From assembly GCA_913057205.1 (NCBI GenBank), contig CAJXNO010000006.1, forward strand, positions 65,778 to 105,628: a DNA stretch of 39,851 bases. Reading direction: 5' to 3'. Both the position numbers and the translations under genes were made by a program. The notes beneath the pieces were generated by a model. The model worked only from the letters and a program-made list of their open reading frames with translations. It was not told the origin of the DNA and ran no database searches. Position 1 is the first letter of the stretch, and each line of letters starts with the position of its first letter. Of the stretch, positions 15,599-24,386 are shown in pieces. Source of the stretch: an uncultured Flavobacteriales bacterium (GTDB taxonomy: Bacteria; Bacteroidota; Bacteroidia; Flavobacteriales_G; Salibacteraceae).

Positions 15599-15617
15599 GT
15601 ATGGCAACGTAATTTTG
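15590..15617 (+). promoter_or_regulatory. Promoter for the barrel gene and nadE
   Basis: TTG at 15590-15592, a 17-base spacer and TAATTTTG at 15610-15617 match both elements of the Bacteroidota housekeeping promoter. The -33 element lies inside the first codons of gldB on the other strand. The start codon at 15636 leaves a leader of roughly 10-15 bases. Confidence 0.75.
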
Positions 15618-15620
15618 CAA

Positions 15621-15628
15621 CAAATGTA
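15621..15628 (-). promoter_or_regulatory. -7 element for gldB-gldC
   Basis: TACATTTG on the minus strand is a perfect TAnnTTTG match, 23 bases before the gldB start. It is only three bases from the -7 element facing the other way, so the two promoters must compete. No clear TTG is seen at the expected distance upstream. Confidence 0.6.
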
Positions 15629-15635
15629 GGGGCTA

Positions 15636-16430
15636 ATGAAGACGTTTAGGGTTTTCCTGTTGGTATGTATCATGTTTAGCACGCTTTCTGTTTCCGCACA
15701 GGAAAGCGACATGGATGATCGAAGGTTTCGCTTTGGGTTGATGGCTGCTCCTAACCTCGGGTGGATCAGTCCAACCATCCAAGAATTCAACAAAGACGGA
15801 CTTCAAGGTAAGTTGGGATTCAGCTACGGCTTGATGGCCGATTACAAATTCAGTAACAGTTCAAACTACCTCTTCAGCACGGGCATCAACTTCATGTCGG
15901 TTGGTGGTGGCTTGCGCGAGCCGTTCGATACGCTCGACATCAACACCAGCAACGACACCAATTATTATTACGGTCAAGTGGATCGTAGCTATCGCATGAA
16001 CTATGTGAACATTCCGCTCCTATTGAAGATGCGCACGAATGAGATCGGCTACATGAGCTACTTCGGCGCCATCGGTCTCGATGTGGGCATCCGCACCCGT
16101 GCATTCGTGAACGACGGCTACACGTGGAAGTCGAACAACTTCATCAGTAAGCAAAGCGACATCAGTTTTCAGCAAAACATCAGCTTGTTTCGATTGGCCG
16201 TGAACCTCAGTGTTGGCGGAGAATTCAACATCAGCGGAAACACCAACGCGTATTTGGCGTTGAGTTACCATAATGGATTCACCAATCTATTCAGCAACGA
16301 CCCAACGAACAGGATCTTGGAACCTGATTCGGATGGCTCGCCAGCGCTGAACAATGGTTTTGCTATCCTCGGAAAGCAACGTCGTGCTGTATTGGATTGC
16401 GTTTCCTTGAACTTTGGAATATTCTTCTAG
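15636..16430 (+). CDS. PorT-family outer-membrane beta-barrel protein
   Basis: Exported protein of 264 aa with a signal peptide (residues 1-22, cleavage after SVSAQ) and an eight-strand-type barrel of the OMP_b-brl/PorT superfamily. Strand-like repeats include FGLMAAPNLGWI, YLFSTGINFMSVGGGL, YVNIPLLLKMRT and YFGAIGLDVGIR. It shares a fold class with the type IX secretion protein PorT, but genes next to gldBC and nadE need not be the true PorT, so no symbol is given. nadE starts one base after its stop. The position opposite gldBC suggests a link with gliding or envelope assembly. Confidence 0.82.
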   Translation: MKTFRVFLLVCIMFSTLSVSAQESDMDDRRFRFGLMAAPNLGWISPTIQEFNKDGLQGKLGFSYGLMADYKFSNSSNYLFSTGINFMSVGGGLREPFDTLDINTSNDTNYYYGQVDRSYRMNYVNIPLLLKMRTNEIGYMSYFGAIGLDVGIRTRAFVNDGYTWKSNNFISKQSDISFQQNISLFRLAVNLSVGGEFNISGNTNAYLALSYHNGFTNLFSNDPTNRILEPDSDGSPALNNGFAILGKQRRAVLDCVSLNFGIFF

Positions 16431-16431
16431 C

Positions 16432-17208
16432 ATGAACACGGCATCTGTTGCAAAGCATATCACGGATTGGCTTTTTGACTATAACCAAGAAGCGGGCACC
16501 AAAGGGTTTGTTGTAGGCGTCTCTGGCGGAATCGACTCCGCGGTGACCTCCACCCTAGCAGCACGTACCGGACTACCCGTACTTTGTTTGGAGATGCCCA
16601 TTCATCAGTCAAAAGATCAGGTGAACCGGGCAATGGAACACATCGAGTGGTTGAAGTATAATTTCAGTAATGTTGAGATGGAAACGGTTGAGCTCACCTC
16701 CATCTTTGATCAGTTCATTACTGCTGTGCCTGAAACCAATGTAGACACCATGGAGATGGCCTTGGTCAACACCCGAGCTCGTTTACGCATGACCGCACTG
16801 TATTACTTCGCTGGATTGAAGGGTATGCTTGTGGCCGGCACAGGAAACAAGGTTGAAGATTTTGGCATTGGCTTCTTCACGAAGTACGGCGATGGCGGGG
16901 TGGACTTGAGTCCGATCGCCGACCTCAACAAAACCGAGGTCTATGCGCTTGCGAAATACCTCAACATCATTCCTTCCATTCAAGCTGCTCCACCTACTGA
17001 CGGGCTGTGGGGCGATGACCGAACAGATGAAGATCAGATCGGCGCGAGCTATCCAGAACTGGAGTGGGCTATGGCGTTTGACGGTGACGAAGCGTCTCTT
17101 TCACCCAGAAAACAAGAGGTGCTGAAGATCTACCGTCGCCTCAACAAGATGAATCGACACAAAATGGAACCTATTCCGGTGTGTACGATCCCAGACGCAC
17201 TGCGCTGA
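16432..17208 (+). CDS. nadE: NAD+ synthetase (ammonia-dependent)
   Basis: Last step of NAD synthesis: amidation of nicotinate adenine dinucleotide with ATP. It is the short ammonia-using form (258 aa), without a glutaminase domain. The P-loop SGGIDSA is at 31-37, and GTGNKVEDFGIGFFTKYGDGG and the DLNKTEVYALAKYL helix are diagnostic. The ATG at 16432 is preferred over 16414, which would overlap the barrel gene. It probably shares the barrel gene's transcript. Its stop abuts the korB stop with no terminator between. Confidence 0.96.
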   Translation: MNTASVAKHITDWLFDYNQEAGTKGFVVGVSGGIDSAVTSTLAARTGLPVLCLEMPIHQSKDQVNRAMEHIEWLKYNFSNVEMETVELTSIFDQFITAVPETNVDTMEMALVNTRARLRMTALYYFAGLKGMLVAGTGNKVEDFGIGFFTKYGDGGVDLSPIADLNKTEVYALAKYLNIIPSIQAAPPTDGLWGDDRTDEDQIGASYPELEWAMAFDGDEASLSPRKQEVLKIYRRLNKMNRHKMEPIPVCTIPDALR

Positions 17209-18240
17209 TTACGAAACCGTCCAAGTGTGAGCTCCTCGGATGAGCGCATCCAGATCACCTTCACCCTTTACTGATACGGCCTTATCTATCTGCTCTTGCA
17301 TCGCTGATTCGTAGCAGAAACGCTCCTCTTCGTAGATCACACCGAACGGACGTGGCAGTGCGCCATCCTGTACCGGATCATCGAAGAAACGGGTCAATAA
17401 ACTCGCCTTGCCCATATCCTTGGCATCGTGGATCCATAAGTCTTCAGGACTGTAGTCATTCAACGAAACGATCTCCGGCGTAAGTCCATTCAGTCGAATC
17501 CCTTTGTCGTTTTCCTCGCCAAAGATCAGTGGTTGATCCTGCTCCAACATGATGGTGCTGTTCGCCTTGGTAGCCTTGTCTGTGAACACGCCAAAAGCGC
17601 CGTCATTGAAGACATTACAGTTTTGATAGATCTCGATCAACGAGGTGCCGCGATGGTCATCTGCCTTTTTCAGGATCTCCCGCATATGCTTGGGGTCTCG
17701 GTCCATGGAACGTGCGATGAACGTGGCATTTGCTCCCAGAGCAAGGGCTCCTGGGTTGAACGGCTGCTCCAAGGACCCCATCGGAGTAGACTTGGTCACT
17801 TGTCCTTTCGGCGAGGTCGGCGAGTATTGCCCCTTCGTGAGTCCGTAGATCTCGTTGTTGAAGAGCAGCACATTAAGATCGAAATTTCTTCGCAGGAGGT
17901 GAATCAGGTGGTTACCTCCTATCGAGAGCGAGTCGCCATCGCCAGTGATCACCCAAACGCTGAGGTCTGGACGCACTGCTTTTAACCCGCTCGCAACCGC
18001 CGTTGCACGTCCGTGGATGGAGTGCATGCCATAGGTATCCATGTAGTATGGAAAGCGCGAAGAGCAGCCGATGCCACTCACAAAGACCGTGTCTTCCTTC
18101 GAGATTCCTGCTTCAGCTAGGGTTGATTGCAATTGCTTCAGGATGGAGTAATCTCCGCATCCCGGACACCACCTCACATCTTGATCCGTGGCAAGGTCCT
18201 TTGCTGTCAGCTTTACGTTGTTTTGTGGATTGGTTGTCAT
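17209..18240 (-). CDS. korB: 2-oxoacid:ferredoxin oxidoreductase, beta subunit (KorB-like)
   Basis: Thiamine-diphosphate-binding catalytic subunit (343 aa) of an oxidoreductase that converts 2-oxoglutarate (most likely) plus CoA to the acyl-CoA, reducing ferredoxin. The N-terminal RWCPGCGDYSILKQLQ carries the cluster cysteine motif, and the TPP site is GDGDSLSIGGNHLIHLLRRN followed by NNEIYGLTKGQYSPTS. Length and motifs fit the oxygen-tolerant two-subunit KorAB type rather than four-subunit pyruvate enzymes. The start overlaps the korA stop as ATGA (18237-18240). Confidence 0.93.
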   Translation of the reverse strand: MTTNPQNNVKLTAKDLATDQDVRWCPGCGDYSILKQLQSTLAEAGISKEDTVFVSGIGCSSRFPYYMDTYGMHSIHGRATAVASGLKAVRPDLSVWVITGDGDSLSIGGNHLIHLLRRNFDLNVLLFNNEIYGLTKGQYSPTSPKGQVTKSTPMGSLEQPFNPGALALGANATFIARSMDRDPKHMREILKKADDHRGTSLIEIYQNCNVFNDGAFGVFTDKATKANSTIMLEQDQPLIFGEENDKGIRLNGLTPEIVSLNDYSPEDLWIHDAKDMGKASLLTRFFDDPVQDGALPRPFGVIYEEERFCYESAMQEQIDKAVSVKGEGDLDALIRGAHTWTVS

Positions 18241-20102
18241 GATAAGCTCTTTTCAGTGATGAGGCCTGCCAAGTACTCTCTGATCTCTCGAGATGTGAAT
18301 GGCATGCCTTTTACTTTATTCAAGGGTAGGGCACCGATGTTGAATTTCGCATTGATGATATGCACCAGCTGACCGTTATTGATCTCTGGAATTACCACCT
18401 TATCAAATCGTCGCAAGACCTCTTCCATATTCGATGGGAAGGGATTCAAGTAGCGAAGATGCGCTTGACTCACCGATAAACCTTCGGCGTTCATTTCCCT
18501 CACCGCTGTGCGGATAGCCCCGTAGGTTGAGCCCCAGCCCAAAACAAGGATATCTCCTTCTTCTTGGCCTTGCTCGATCTTAAGTGGAGGTAGTCGATCT
18601 GCCACCCGATCTACTTTCGCTTGGCGCACCTGTACCATCCGTTCGTGGTTGTCTGGATCGTAGCTTACGTTCCCTGACTCAAAGTCTTTTTCAAGTCCGC
18701 CCAAGCGATGTTGCAAGGACTTCATACCAGGCGTTGCCCAAGTGCGCACCAAATGGTCGTTTCTTCTGTACGGAAGATAGCCCTTCTCCTCATCGAGATC
18801 AGCTGTACTTGCGTAGTTCGGCTTGATCGCTTCGATCTCTGATGCGGATGGGAATTGCCACGGCTCTGAACCGTTGGCGATGAAGCCATCGCTCAAGAAC
18901 ATCACCGGGGTCATGTGCTCAATGGTCAGACGTGCTGCTTCAATGATGGTATCAAAGCAATCCGACGGTGAATGGGGTGCCAATACGATGGTCGGCGCCT
19001 CTCCGTTTCGGCCATACATCGCTTGGTTGAGGTCAGATTGCTCGGTCTTGGTTGGAAGCCCGGTACTCGGTCCGCCGCGTTGCACGTTGATGATCAACAA
19101 CGGAAGCTCCAGCATCACTGCCAAACCGATGGCTTCTCCTTTCAATGCGATACCTGGTCCGCTGGAAGCCGTAACGCCCAGTGCGCCACCGTAGCTCGCA
19201 CCGATTGCCGCACAGATGGCCGCGATCTCATCTTCGGCTTGGAAGGTGCGCACCCCGTAGTTCTTGTTCCGTGCCAATTCATGCAAGATGTCAGAAGCAG
19301 GCGTGATGGGATAGCTGCCATAAAAGAGCTCCAATCCGGCCTTCTTAGCCGCGATGATCGCGCCGATGGCCGCGGCTTGATTTCCCATTATGCTTCGGTA
19401 CTCCCCTGCAGGTAGGTTGGCAGACTCCACTTCAAAACGCGTCGTGAAGGTCTCGTTGGTGTCTCCAAAATAGTAACCCGCCTTGAGCACCTTCAGGTTA
19501 GCATCTCGGATCTCCAGCTTCTTGGAGAACTTCTCCTTGATAAAGGTTTCAGTGCTCTCCAAACTGCGGTTGTACATCCAATAGAGAAAGCCCAACACGT
19601 ACATGTTCTTGCATCGATCCACCTCTTTGGTGCCCAGACCGCTATCTACAAGGGCCTCGCGGGTCATCTTTGTGATGTCCATCTCGATCACCCGATATTG
19701 GTCCAAGGATTTGTCGAGCAAGGGGTTCTGTTCATCCTCGTACTTCGCCAAGCGAAGGTTCTTTTTATCAAACCCGGCGGTATTGGCAATGATGGTTCCA
19801 CCTTTCTTCAATTGATCGATGTTGGCCTTGAGCGCTGCGGCATTCATCGCTACCAGCACCTCTACTTCATCACCAGGGGTAAAGATGTCTACGCTGGCAA
19901 AGTGAAGTTTGAACCCACTCACGCCGGCCACCGTACCTTGTGGTGCGCGGATCTCAGCGGGGAAGTTTGGAAACGTACTGATGTCGTTTCCGTAAAGTGC
20001 GGTGGTATTGGTGAAAAGGCTTCCCGTTAACTGCATCCCATCGCCAGAATCTCCGGCGAACAAGATGATAACGTCTTTCTTCTTTTCGGTCTGTTTCGTC
20101 AT
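18237..20102 (-). CDS. korA: 2-oxoacid:ferredoxin oxidoreductase, fused gamma-alpha subunit (KorA-like)
   Basis: Fused subunit (621 aa): residues about 10-195 are the gamma domain (IILFAGDSGDGMQLTGSLF at the start), and about 225-621 the alpha domain that binds the pyrimidine part of TPP (GNQAAAIGAIIAAKKAGLELF, YPITPASDILHELA, FQAEDEIAAICAAIGASYGG). ATG 20102 is chosen over 20147 because it begins the conserved domain and lies 75 bases after a good promoter. With korB it forms the complete enzyme, which can replace 2-oxoglutarate dehydrogenase or run reductively. 2-Oxoglutarate is inferred from subfamily resemblance. Confidence 0.92.
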   Translation of the reverse strand: MTKQTEKKKDVIILFAGDSGDGMQLTGSLFTNTTALYGNDISTFPNFPAEIRAPQGTVAGVSGFKLHFASVDIFTPGDEVEVLVAMNAAALKANIDQLKKGGTIIANTAGFDKKNLRLAKYEDEQNPLLDKSLDQYRVIEMDITKMTREALVDSGLGTKEVDRCKNMYVLGFLYWMYNRSLESTETFIKEKFSKKLEIRDANLKVLKAGYYFGDTNETFTTRFEVESANLPAGEYRSIMGNQAAAIGAIIAAKKAGLELFYGSYPITPASDILHELARNKNYGVRTFQAEDEIAAICAAIGASYGGALGVTASSGPGIALKGEAIGLAVMLELPLLIINVQRGGPSTGLPTKTEQSDLNQAMYGRNGEAPTIVLAPHSPSDCFDTIIEAARLTIEHMTPVMFLSDGFIANGSEPWQFPSASEIEAIKPNYASTADLDEEKGYLPYRRNDHLVRTWATPGMKSLQHRLGGLEKDFESGNVSYDPDNHERMVQVRQAKVDRVADRLPPLKIEQGQEEGDILVLGWGSTYGAIRTAVREMNAEGLSVSQAHLRYLNPFPSNMEEVLRRFDKVVIPEINNGQLVHIINAKFNIGALPLNKVKGMPFTSREIREYLAGLITEKSLS

Positions 20103-20176
20103 GTCGTCAAAATATCTCCGTTGCCTGATTGAACAACGGTAGCACATGTTTCATCGTCGTATTTACAACATCACGG

Positions 20177-20184
20177 CAAAAGTA
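20177..20184 (-). promoter_or_regulatory. -7 element of the korA-korB promoter
   Basis: TACTTTTG on the minus strand matches TAnnTTTG perfectly, 75 bases before the korA start. The nearest TTG upstream is 25 bases away, a longer spacer than usual, so the -33 element is uncertain. Confidence 0.6.
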
Positions 20185-20246
20185 GCCCTTAAAAACGGCA
20201 TCTTCGTGACAATAGGCACTTCTTACGAACAAGCTGTGTGAAGTTT

Positions 20247-22292
20247 ATGATTCGATTTAAACACTTGATTTTCTTTTTGATAGGCGCTTCCTTGCTGCTT
20301 TCCTGCCGACGCGAATTTCGTCGACCAGAATTGCAGAACGAAATACTCGCTCCGATCTTGACAACAGAACTATCAATCAACGAAATTGTTCCGGACAGCC
20401 TGCGAGAAACAAGCAACGATGGGCAGGTCAACTTGGTATACCGAAACCCGCTTTATGTTGCGCAGCTTTCCTCCTTTCAAGAATTGGAAACCCGCGAATT
20501 TGAGCAAACCGCAAAGCTGCAATCCTTGGTGCTCTCTTCGCGGTCTGTAGAGCGCACGGTTTCCCTAGGACAAGTGGTTGATGGAGCGGGTCTTGGCGCT
20601 TTCATTCAGCACGGATCCATGCAAGCTATTCCTCCGTTGAACGGGTTGAATTATGGTCCGCTGGCGGTAGACGGCACTGACTTTTTTGAGACGGTGACCT
20701 TGGACTCTGGCTTCATGGATGTGAGCATTGAGAACCAGTTCCCTACCGGATTGGAGCAGATCGAATTTGAGATCCGAAATGAGTCTGACAACAGCCTGAT
20801 CGGAACCGAGACCATCAACAATGTGCCTCCTGGTGAAACAAGAACGCGCACCATCGATCTCGCGGGTAAGACCGTAGAGGGGAACCTGCTGGGAAATATC
20901 ACCAACTTCAATGTAACCGGCACGGGAGGGAACCAAGTTTTGATCGATACCAATGACCTGCTTATCATTACGATCACCGTGCGCGATATGAAGGTGAACG
21001 CGGCCACCGCTATTTTTCCTGCACAGGAAGTGATCGAGTTGAAGGACACTACGGCAATGGAAAATGTGCAAGACCTCCGCATCACCAAGGCAACGGCCAA
21101 AACAGGATATGTAGACCTACGGGTGATCAGCACCTTGGATGACACCATTTACTTCAACTACTTCATTCCAGAGGGCCGAAAGGATGGCATCCCCTTGGAG
21201 CGCGAGATCAAGATTGCACCAAGTCCGAATGGTCAGGTAAGCGAAGACACCTTCAATCTGCGGGTTGATGGTTATACCTTCGATCTTACCGGTGCACCGA
21301 TCATCAATCATTACAACGCCTTCTATAGCGAGCTCACCGGGCGTATCGATTCTACAGGAGAGGTGGTCAGCTTGAGCCTTGATGACAGCATCCGTGTTTT
21401 TGTAAAACTCCGGAATTTCATTCCAGTATACGTGGAGGGCTACTTGGGCAACAACGAAGCAAATGTGGGACCTACAACTGTGCCTCTTGAGCTTTTCAGG
21501 AGCTTCTATGGCGGAACCTTGGATCTTGAAGAAGTGGGCATAGACATCACGGTGGAAAACGGCAACGGTGTGCCCTTTGATGTCTCACTGACAACCTTGA
21601 ACGCCATCAACACCCGTACCCAGCGCAGTACACAGATCAACCTGAACAGCTTGCCTGACCCGCTGATCATTGGAGCGGCTTCTGACTTGAGCACCCCCAG
21701 CATTTCCCGTTGGCAACTCGACGCATCCAGCAGCAACATCAAAGAGGCACTTAACACCTTCCCGAATCGAATGGAGGTGGGGTTGACCGTTGAGAGTAAT
21801 CCTAGACAGAATGAGAGCAACTTAGCTCAGTTTGCGGTAGACACCAATGCCATTGCCGCGTATGCGGACATCAATATTCCATTATCCTTGATCGCGAAGG
21901 ACCTTCGGATCGCTGATACCATTGGTTTTGATGCAGGCAACATCCAACAACCGGAACAAATCGAGTCTGGCATCTTTTACATCATCTCAGAGAACTCCTT
22001 CCCGTTCGCCGGAGAGATCCGGATCGCCTTTCTCGATGGTTCGGATGAGGTGGTCGCTTCGATAGAGCCATCGGAAGAGCTCCTTGCTGGCGGACGAAAC
22101 AATGCCGTACGAAGCGTATTGGAGTGGCCTTTCACCCGCAATCAATTGTATGATGTGCTCAGTGCAGAACGCGCGGTTTTGAGCATCACCATGAATACAA
22201 CAACTGGAGCTGGCTATCAAAGCATCTATTCCGACCAACAGATCAAAACAACCTTGTCGGCCCGGTTTAACTACTTACACAGCAACCCATGA
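20247..22292 (+). CDS. Large uncharacterised lipoprotein
   Basis: Protein of 681 aa from the ATG at 20247; a GTG at 20238 would add three residues. The signal peptide ends in LLLSC (Cys20), followed by basic RREFRRPE, so unlike several lipoproteins here it lacks an acidic surface-export signal and probably faces the periplasm. The rest is rich in short beta-strand segments with Asp/Asn turns, including two similar stretches ending in SxDDSIRVF- and DTNDLLIITITV-like patterns, suggesting stacked beta-sandwich domains. I do not recognise a family. It overlaps the next gene as ATGA, so the two are translated together. Confidence 0.8.
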   Translation: MIRFKHLIFFLIGASLLLSCRREFRRPELQNEILAPILTTELSINEIVPDSLRETSNDGQVNLVYRNPLYVAQLSSFQELETREFEQTAKLQSLVLSSRSVERTVSLGQVVDGAGLGAFIQHGSMQAIPPLNGLNYGPLAVDGTDFFETVTLDSGFMDVSIENQFPTGLEQIEFEIRNESDNSLIGTETINNVPPGETRTRTIDLAGKTVEGNLLGNITNFNVTGTGGNQVLIDTNDLLIITITVRDMKVNAATAIFPAQEVIELKDTTAMENVQDLRITKATAKTGYVDLRVISTLDDTIYFNYFIPEGRKDGIPLEREIKIAPSPNGQVSEDTFNLRVDGYTFDLTGAPIINHYNAFYSELTGRIDSTGEVVSLSLDDSIRVFVKLRNFIPVYVEGYLGNNEANVGPTTVPLELFRSFYGGTLDLEEVGIDITVENGNGVPFDVSLTTLNAINTRTQRSTQINLNSLPDPLIIGAASDLSTPSISRWQLDASSSNIKEALNTFPNRMEVGLTVESNPRQNESNLAQFAVDTNAIAAYADINIPLSLIAKDLRIADTIGFDAGNIQQPEQIESGIFYIISENSFPFAGEIRIAFLDGSDEVVASIEPSEELLAGGRNNAVRSVLEWPFTRNQLYDVLSAERAVLSITMNTTTGAGYQSIYSDQQIKTTLSARFNYLHSNP

Positions 22293-23554
22293 TCCAAACC
22301 AAGCACCTACTTCGCAGTATTGCCGGTCTTGTTTTGCTGATGACCACCGCTGAAGCATTCGCCCAACCTGATCGGCTCTGGCAAGAAAAGCATTATGCGA
22401 TCGCAGATCCCTCTTACAAGCACTCGCTTTGGGGCGGGATGGGATTCACCTTGCAGTCGAATACCATCAGCAATGCCCTTTTCAACGAAGCGATCTTCAC
22501 AGGTGTGATCGATCCTGCGACCTCTGCCGAACTTCGATCCATCGCCACCGATAGCAGAATCCTATTGAATGCAGGGTTTTCGGGTGAGCTTTGGTACAAG
22601 CATGAAACGGAAAAGGGCTTCTCTTGGCTTCTGGGGATCTCAGCAGATGAACGTGCTTTGGGTAACATTCCGTCTGGACTAGCACAGCTGTACTTTGAAG
22701 GGAACGCTCCTTTTGCGGGTGAGAACGTTCCATTAGGTCCGGGGAGACTCGACTATTGGAGCTATCAGGGGTTAGGATTTGGGATGGAGTGGAAACGCGG
22801 TGGTTGGCAGTCTGGTATATTGCTTAATCTATTGAAAGTAGGACGCTATCAATCGATCCGAATGGGTGAAGATTCCTATCTCTTCACGGAGGAGTTCGGT
22901 CAATACATCGAGGCCTCCGTTGACGTAGATTGGCGAACCACTTCTACAGCACAAAATAAACTGGCGGCATGGTATGGAACGGGATTTCAAACCGATCTTT
23001 ACTTGAACTATGCCCCTGAAGACGCGGCTTCGAGCCTAAGTCTGCAAGTAATAGATCTTGGCATTATGCACTTTGGTGGGCTTCAGCGGAACACCGTGAA
23101 CTACGATACCCTATATGAAGGCATTACCGTGAATGACGTGCTGAACGCACAAGCGGAACTCGGACAAGAAGAAGATTTAGATAGCCTCGAGGCATTGATC
23201 GGGCTGGTCAGAAGCAACGAAGGTGGGGCGCGTTTCCTCCCGGGAAGGATCCAAGTTGACTATACCCATGATTTCTCATCAGCGCTTTCGATTGCCTTTC
23301 AATTGCAGCAGTTCTTTATGAGTTCACCCCCGCAATTCCGTGCTGGATTGGCATGGCGCCCAAGTCCTGCGTTCGCGCTAGAGCCATATTTAAGGGTAGG
23401 AGGTTTCAGTCGATTCGATTACGGCCTAACTGGGGTATTGAACCTGAAGCAGCGCTTTCAGTGCATCATTCAATACGGGATGATCGAACGACAGCTTGCC
23501 CCAACGGCTACTACGGGTCAGGGATTATCAGCACGTGCAGTGCTTCACTTCTGA
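22289..23554 (+). CDS. Outer-membrane protein, DUF5723-like
   Basis: Exported protein of 421 aa with a signal peptide (cleavage near AEAFAQP). Amphipathic strands run throughout (GFSGELWYKHETEKGFSWLLG, ALSIAFQLQQFFMSSP), ending in LSARAVLHF, a proper C-terminal strand with terminal Phe for barrel insertion. It resembles the large DUF5723 (PorV/FadL-like shape) proteins of Bacteroidota; the assignment is by look and feel. Coupling with the preceding lipoprotein suggests a barrel plus lipoprotein pair acting in one envelope complex. The 3' end converges on the usp pair. Confidence 0.75.
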   Translation: MIQTKHLLRSIAGLVLLMTTAEAFAQPDRLWQEKHYAIADPSYKHSLWGGMGFTLQSNTISNALFNEAIFTGVIDPATSAELRSIATDSRILLNAGFSGELWYKHETEKGFSWLLGISADERALGNIPSGLAQLYFEGNAPFAGENVPLGPGRLDYWSYQGLGFGMEWKRGGWQSGILLNLLKVGRYQSIRMGEDSYLFTEEFGQYIEASVDVDWRTTSTAQNKLAAWYGTGFQTDLYLNYAPEDAASSLSLQVIDLGIMHFGGLQRNTVNYDTLYEGITVNDVLNAQAELGQEEDLDSLEALIGLVRSNEGGARFLPGRIQVDYTHDFSSALSIAFQLQQFFMSSPPQFRAGLAWRPSPAFALEPYLRVGGFSRFDYGLTGVLNLKQRFQCIIQYGMIERQLAPTATTGQGLSARAVLHF

Positions 23555-23579
23555 AAATAAATAGCACTTATACCAGCGA

Positions 23580-24383
23580 TCAGTGCATCGCCATCATGGG
23601 CACGGTGAGGTGCTCGGCCAAATGTTGCGACACACTTGGATGGAGGATTCGGTTAAACCAACTGCTCTTCCGTGGCGTGGTTACCAGCATCTGAAACTTG
23701 TTCTCGTTCATGTACTGTAGAATGGCCTTACCAGCATCTTTTGATTCAATGACATCGAAGTTGTGATCATAACCGTTCATGGACACGTGGAGCTTAAATC
23801 CTTTCTCTGCCTTTTCTTGATCGATCTCTTGGCCAGGTTCTGTAACCGTAAGGATGGTAATGCTACTGCTGTTCTGCTCGATGACCGATTTGAAGACGTC
23901 TTTGAATTCAATGGATTCATCGCGAAGGTCTGCCGTGTAGAGCACCTTTCCTGGCTTCGAGTAGGTATAGTTCTTAGGAACTACAATCACCGGTACGGTT
24001 GACTTCTTCAATACCTCACCAGCTACCGAACCCAGCATGATTTTTTTAAGTCCTGCGTGTCCGTCTGTACCCATCACGATCACATCGATGTTATGTGAAC
24101 GCACGTAGTGCAACACGCCTTCAGCAGGATCACTGTACTCTGAAACGAGCTTCATATCGAGTTCAGGGTATTCCTTCAAGAACGCTTCACGTTCTTCGCT
24201 GAGGGAATCCAATGAAGACTCAAAAAGGATGTCTCGTAAAGAAACCATAGAAGAGACATTAGAGCTCGGCTCTTCGTAGGCGTTGAACAAGAAATAGCGA
24301 TGCTTCAGGCCATAGAGTTCCACTCCATAGCGAAATGCGTTGCGCGCACTCTCTGAAAAATCGGTTGGAATGAGAATGTTCAT
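23580..24383 (-). CDS. Universal stress protein, tandem UspA domains
   Basis: Cytoplasmic protein of 267 aa with two UspA folds. The first opens MNILIPTDFSESARNAFRYG and has the ATP-binding motif GTDG followed after nine residues by GS (about 105-119), so it probably binds ATP. The second half lacks this motif (TTPRKSSWFNRILHPS) and is degenerate. Such proteins help survival during starvation and low oxygen. It follows the other usp gene by three bases, in one transcript. Confidence 0.92.
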   Translation of the reverse strand: MNILIPTDFSESARNAFRYGVELYGLKHRYFLFNAYEEPSSNVSSMVSLRDILFESSLDSLSEEREAFLKEYPELDMKLVSEYSDPAEGVLHYVRSHNIDVIVMGTDGHAGLKKIMLGSVAGEVLKKSTVPVIVVPKNYTYSKPGKVLYTADLRDESIEFKDVFKSVIEQNSSSITILTVTEPGQEIDQEKAEKGFKLHVSMNGYDHNFDVIESKDAGKAILQYMNENKFQMLVTTPRKSSWFNRILHPSVSQHLAEHLTVPMMAMH

Positions 24384-24386
24384 TGA

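Noticed and set aside
15599-15793. Extended N-terminus for GldB
   Set aside because: It would place the lipoprotein signal 65 residues inside the protein and the start upstream of the perfect -7 element.
15636-16430. Calling the barrel gene porT of the type IX secretion system
   Set aside because: The superfamily is large and the neighbours here are gldBC and nadE, so homology to the true PorT cannot be claimed from sequence alone.
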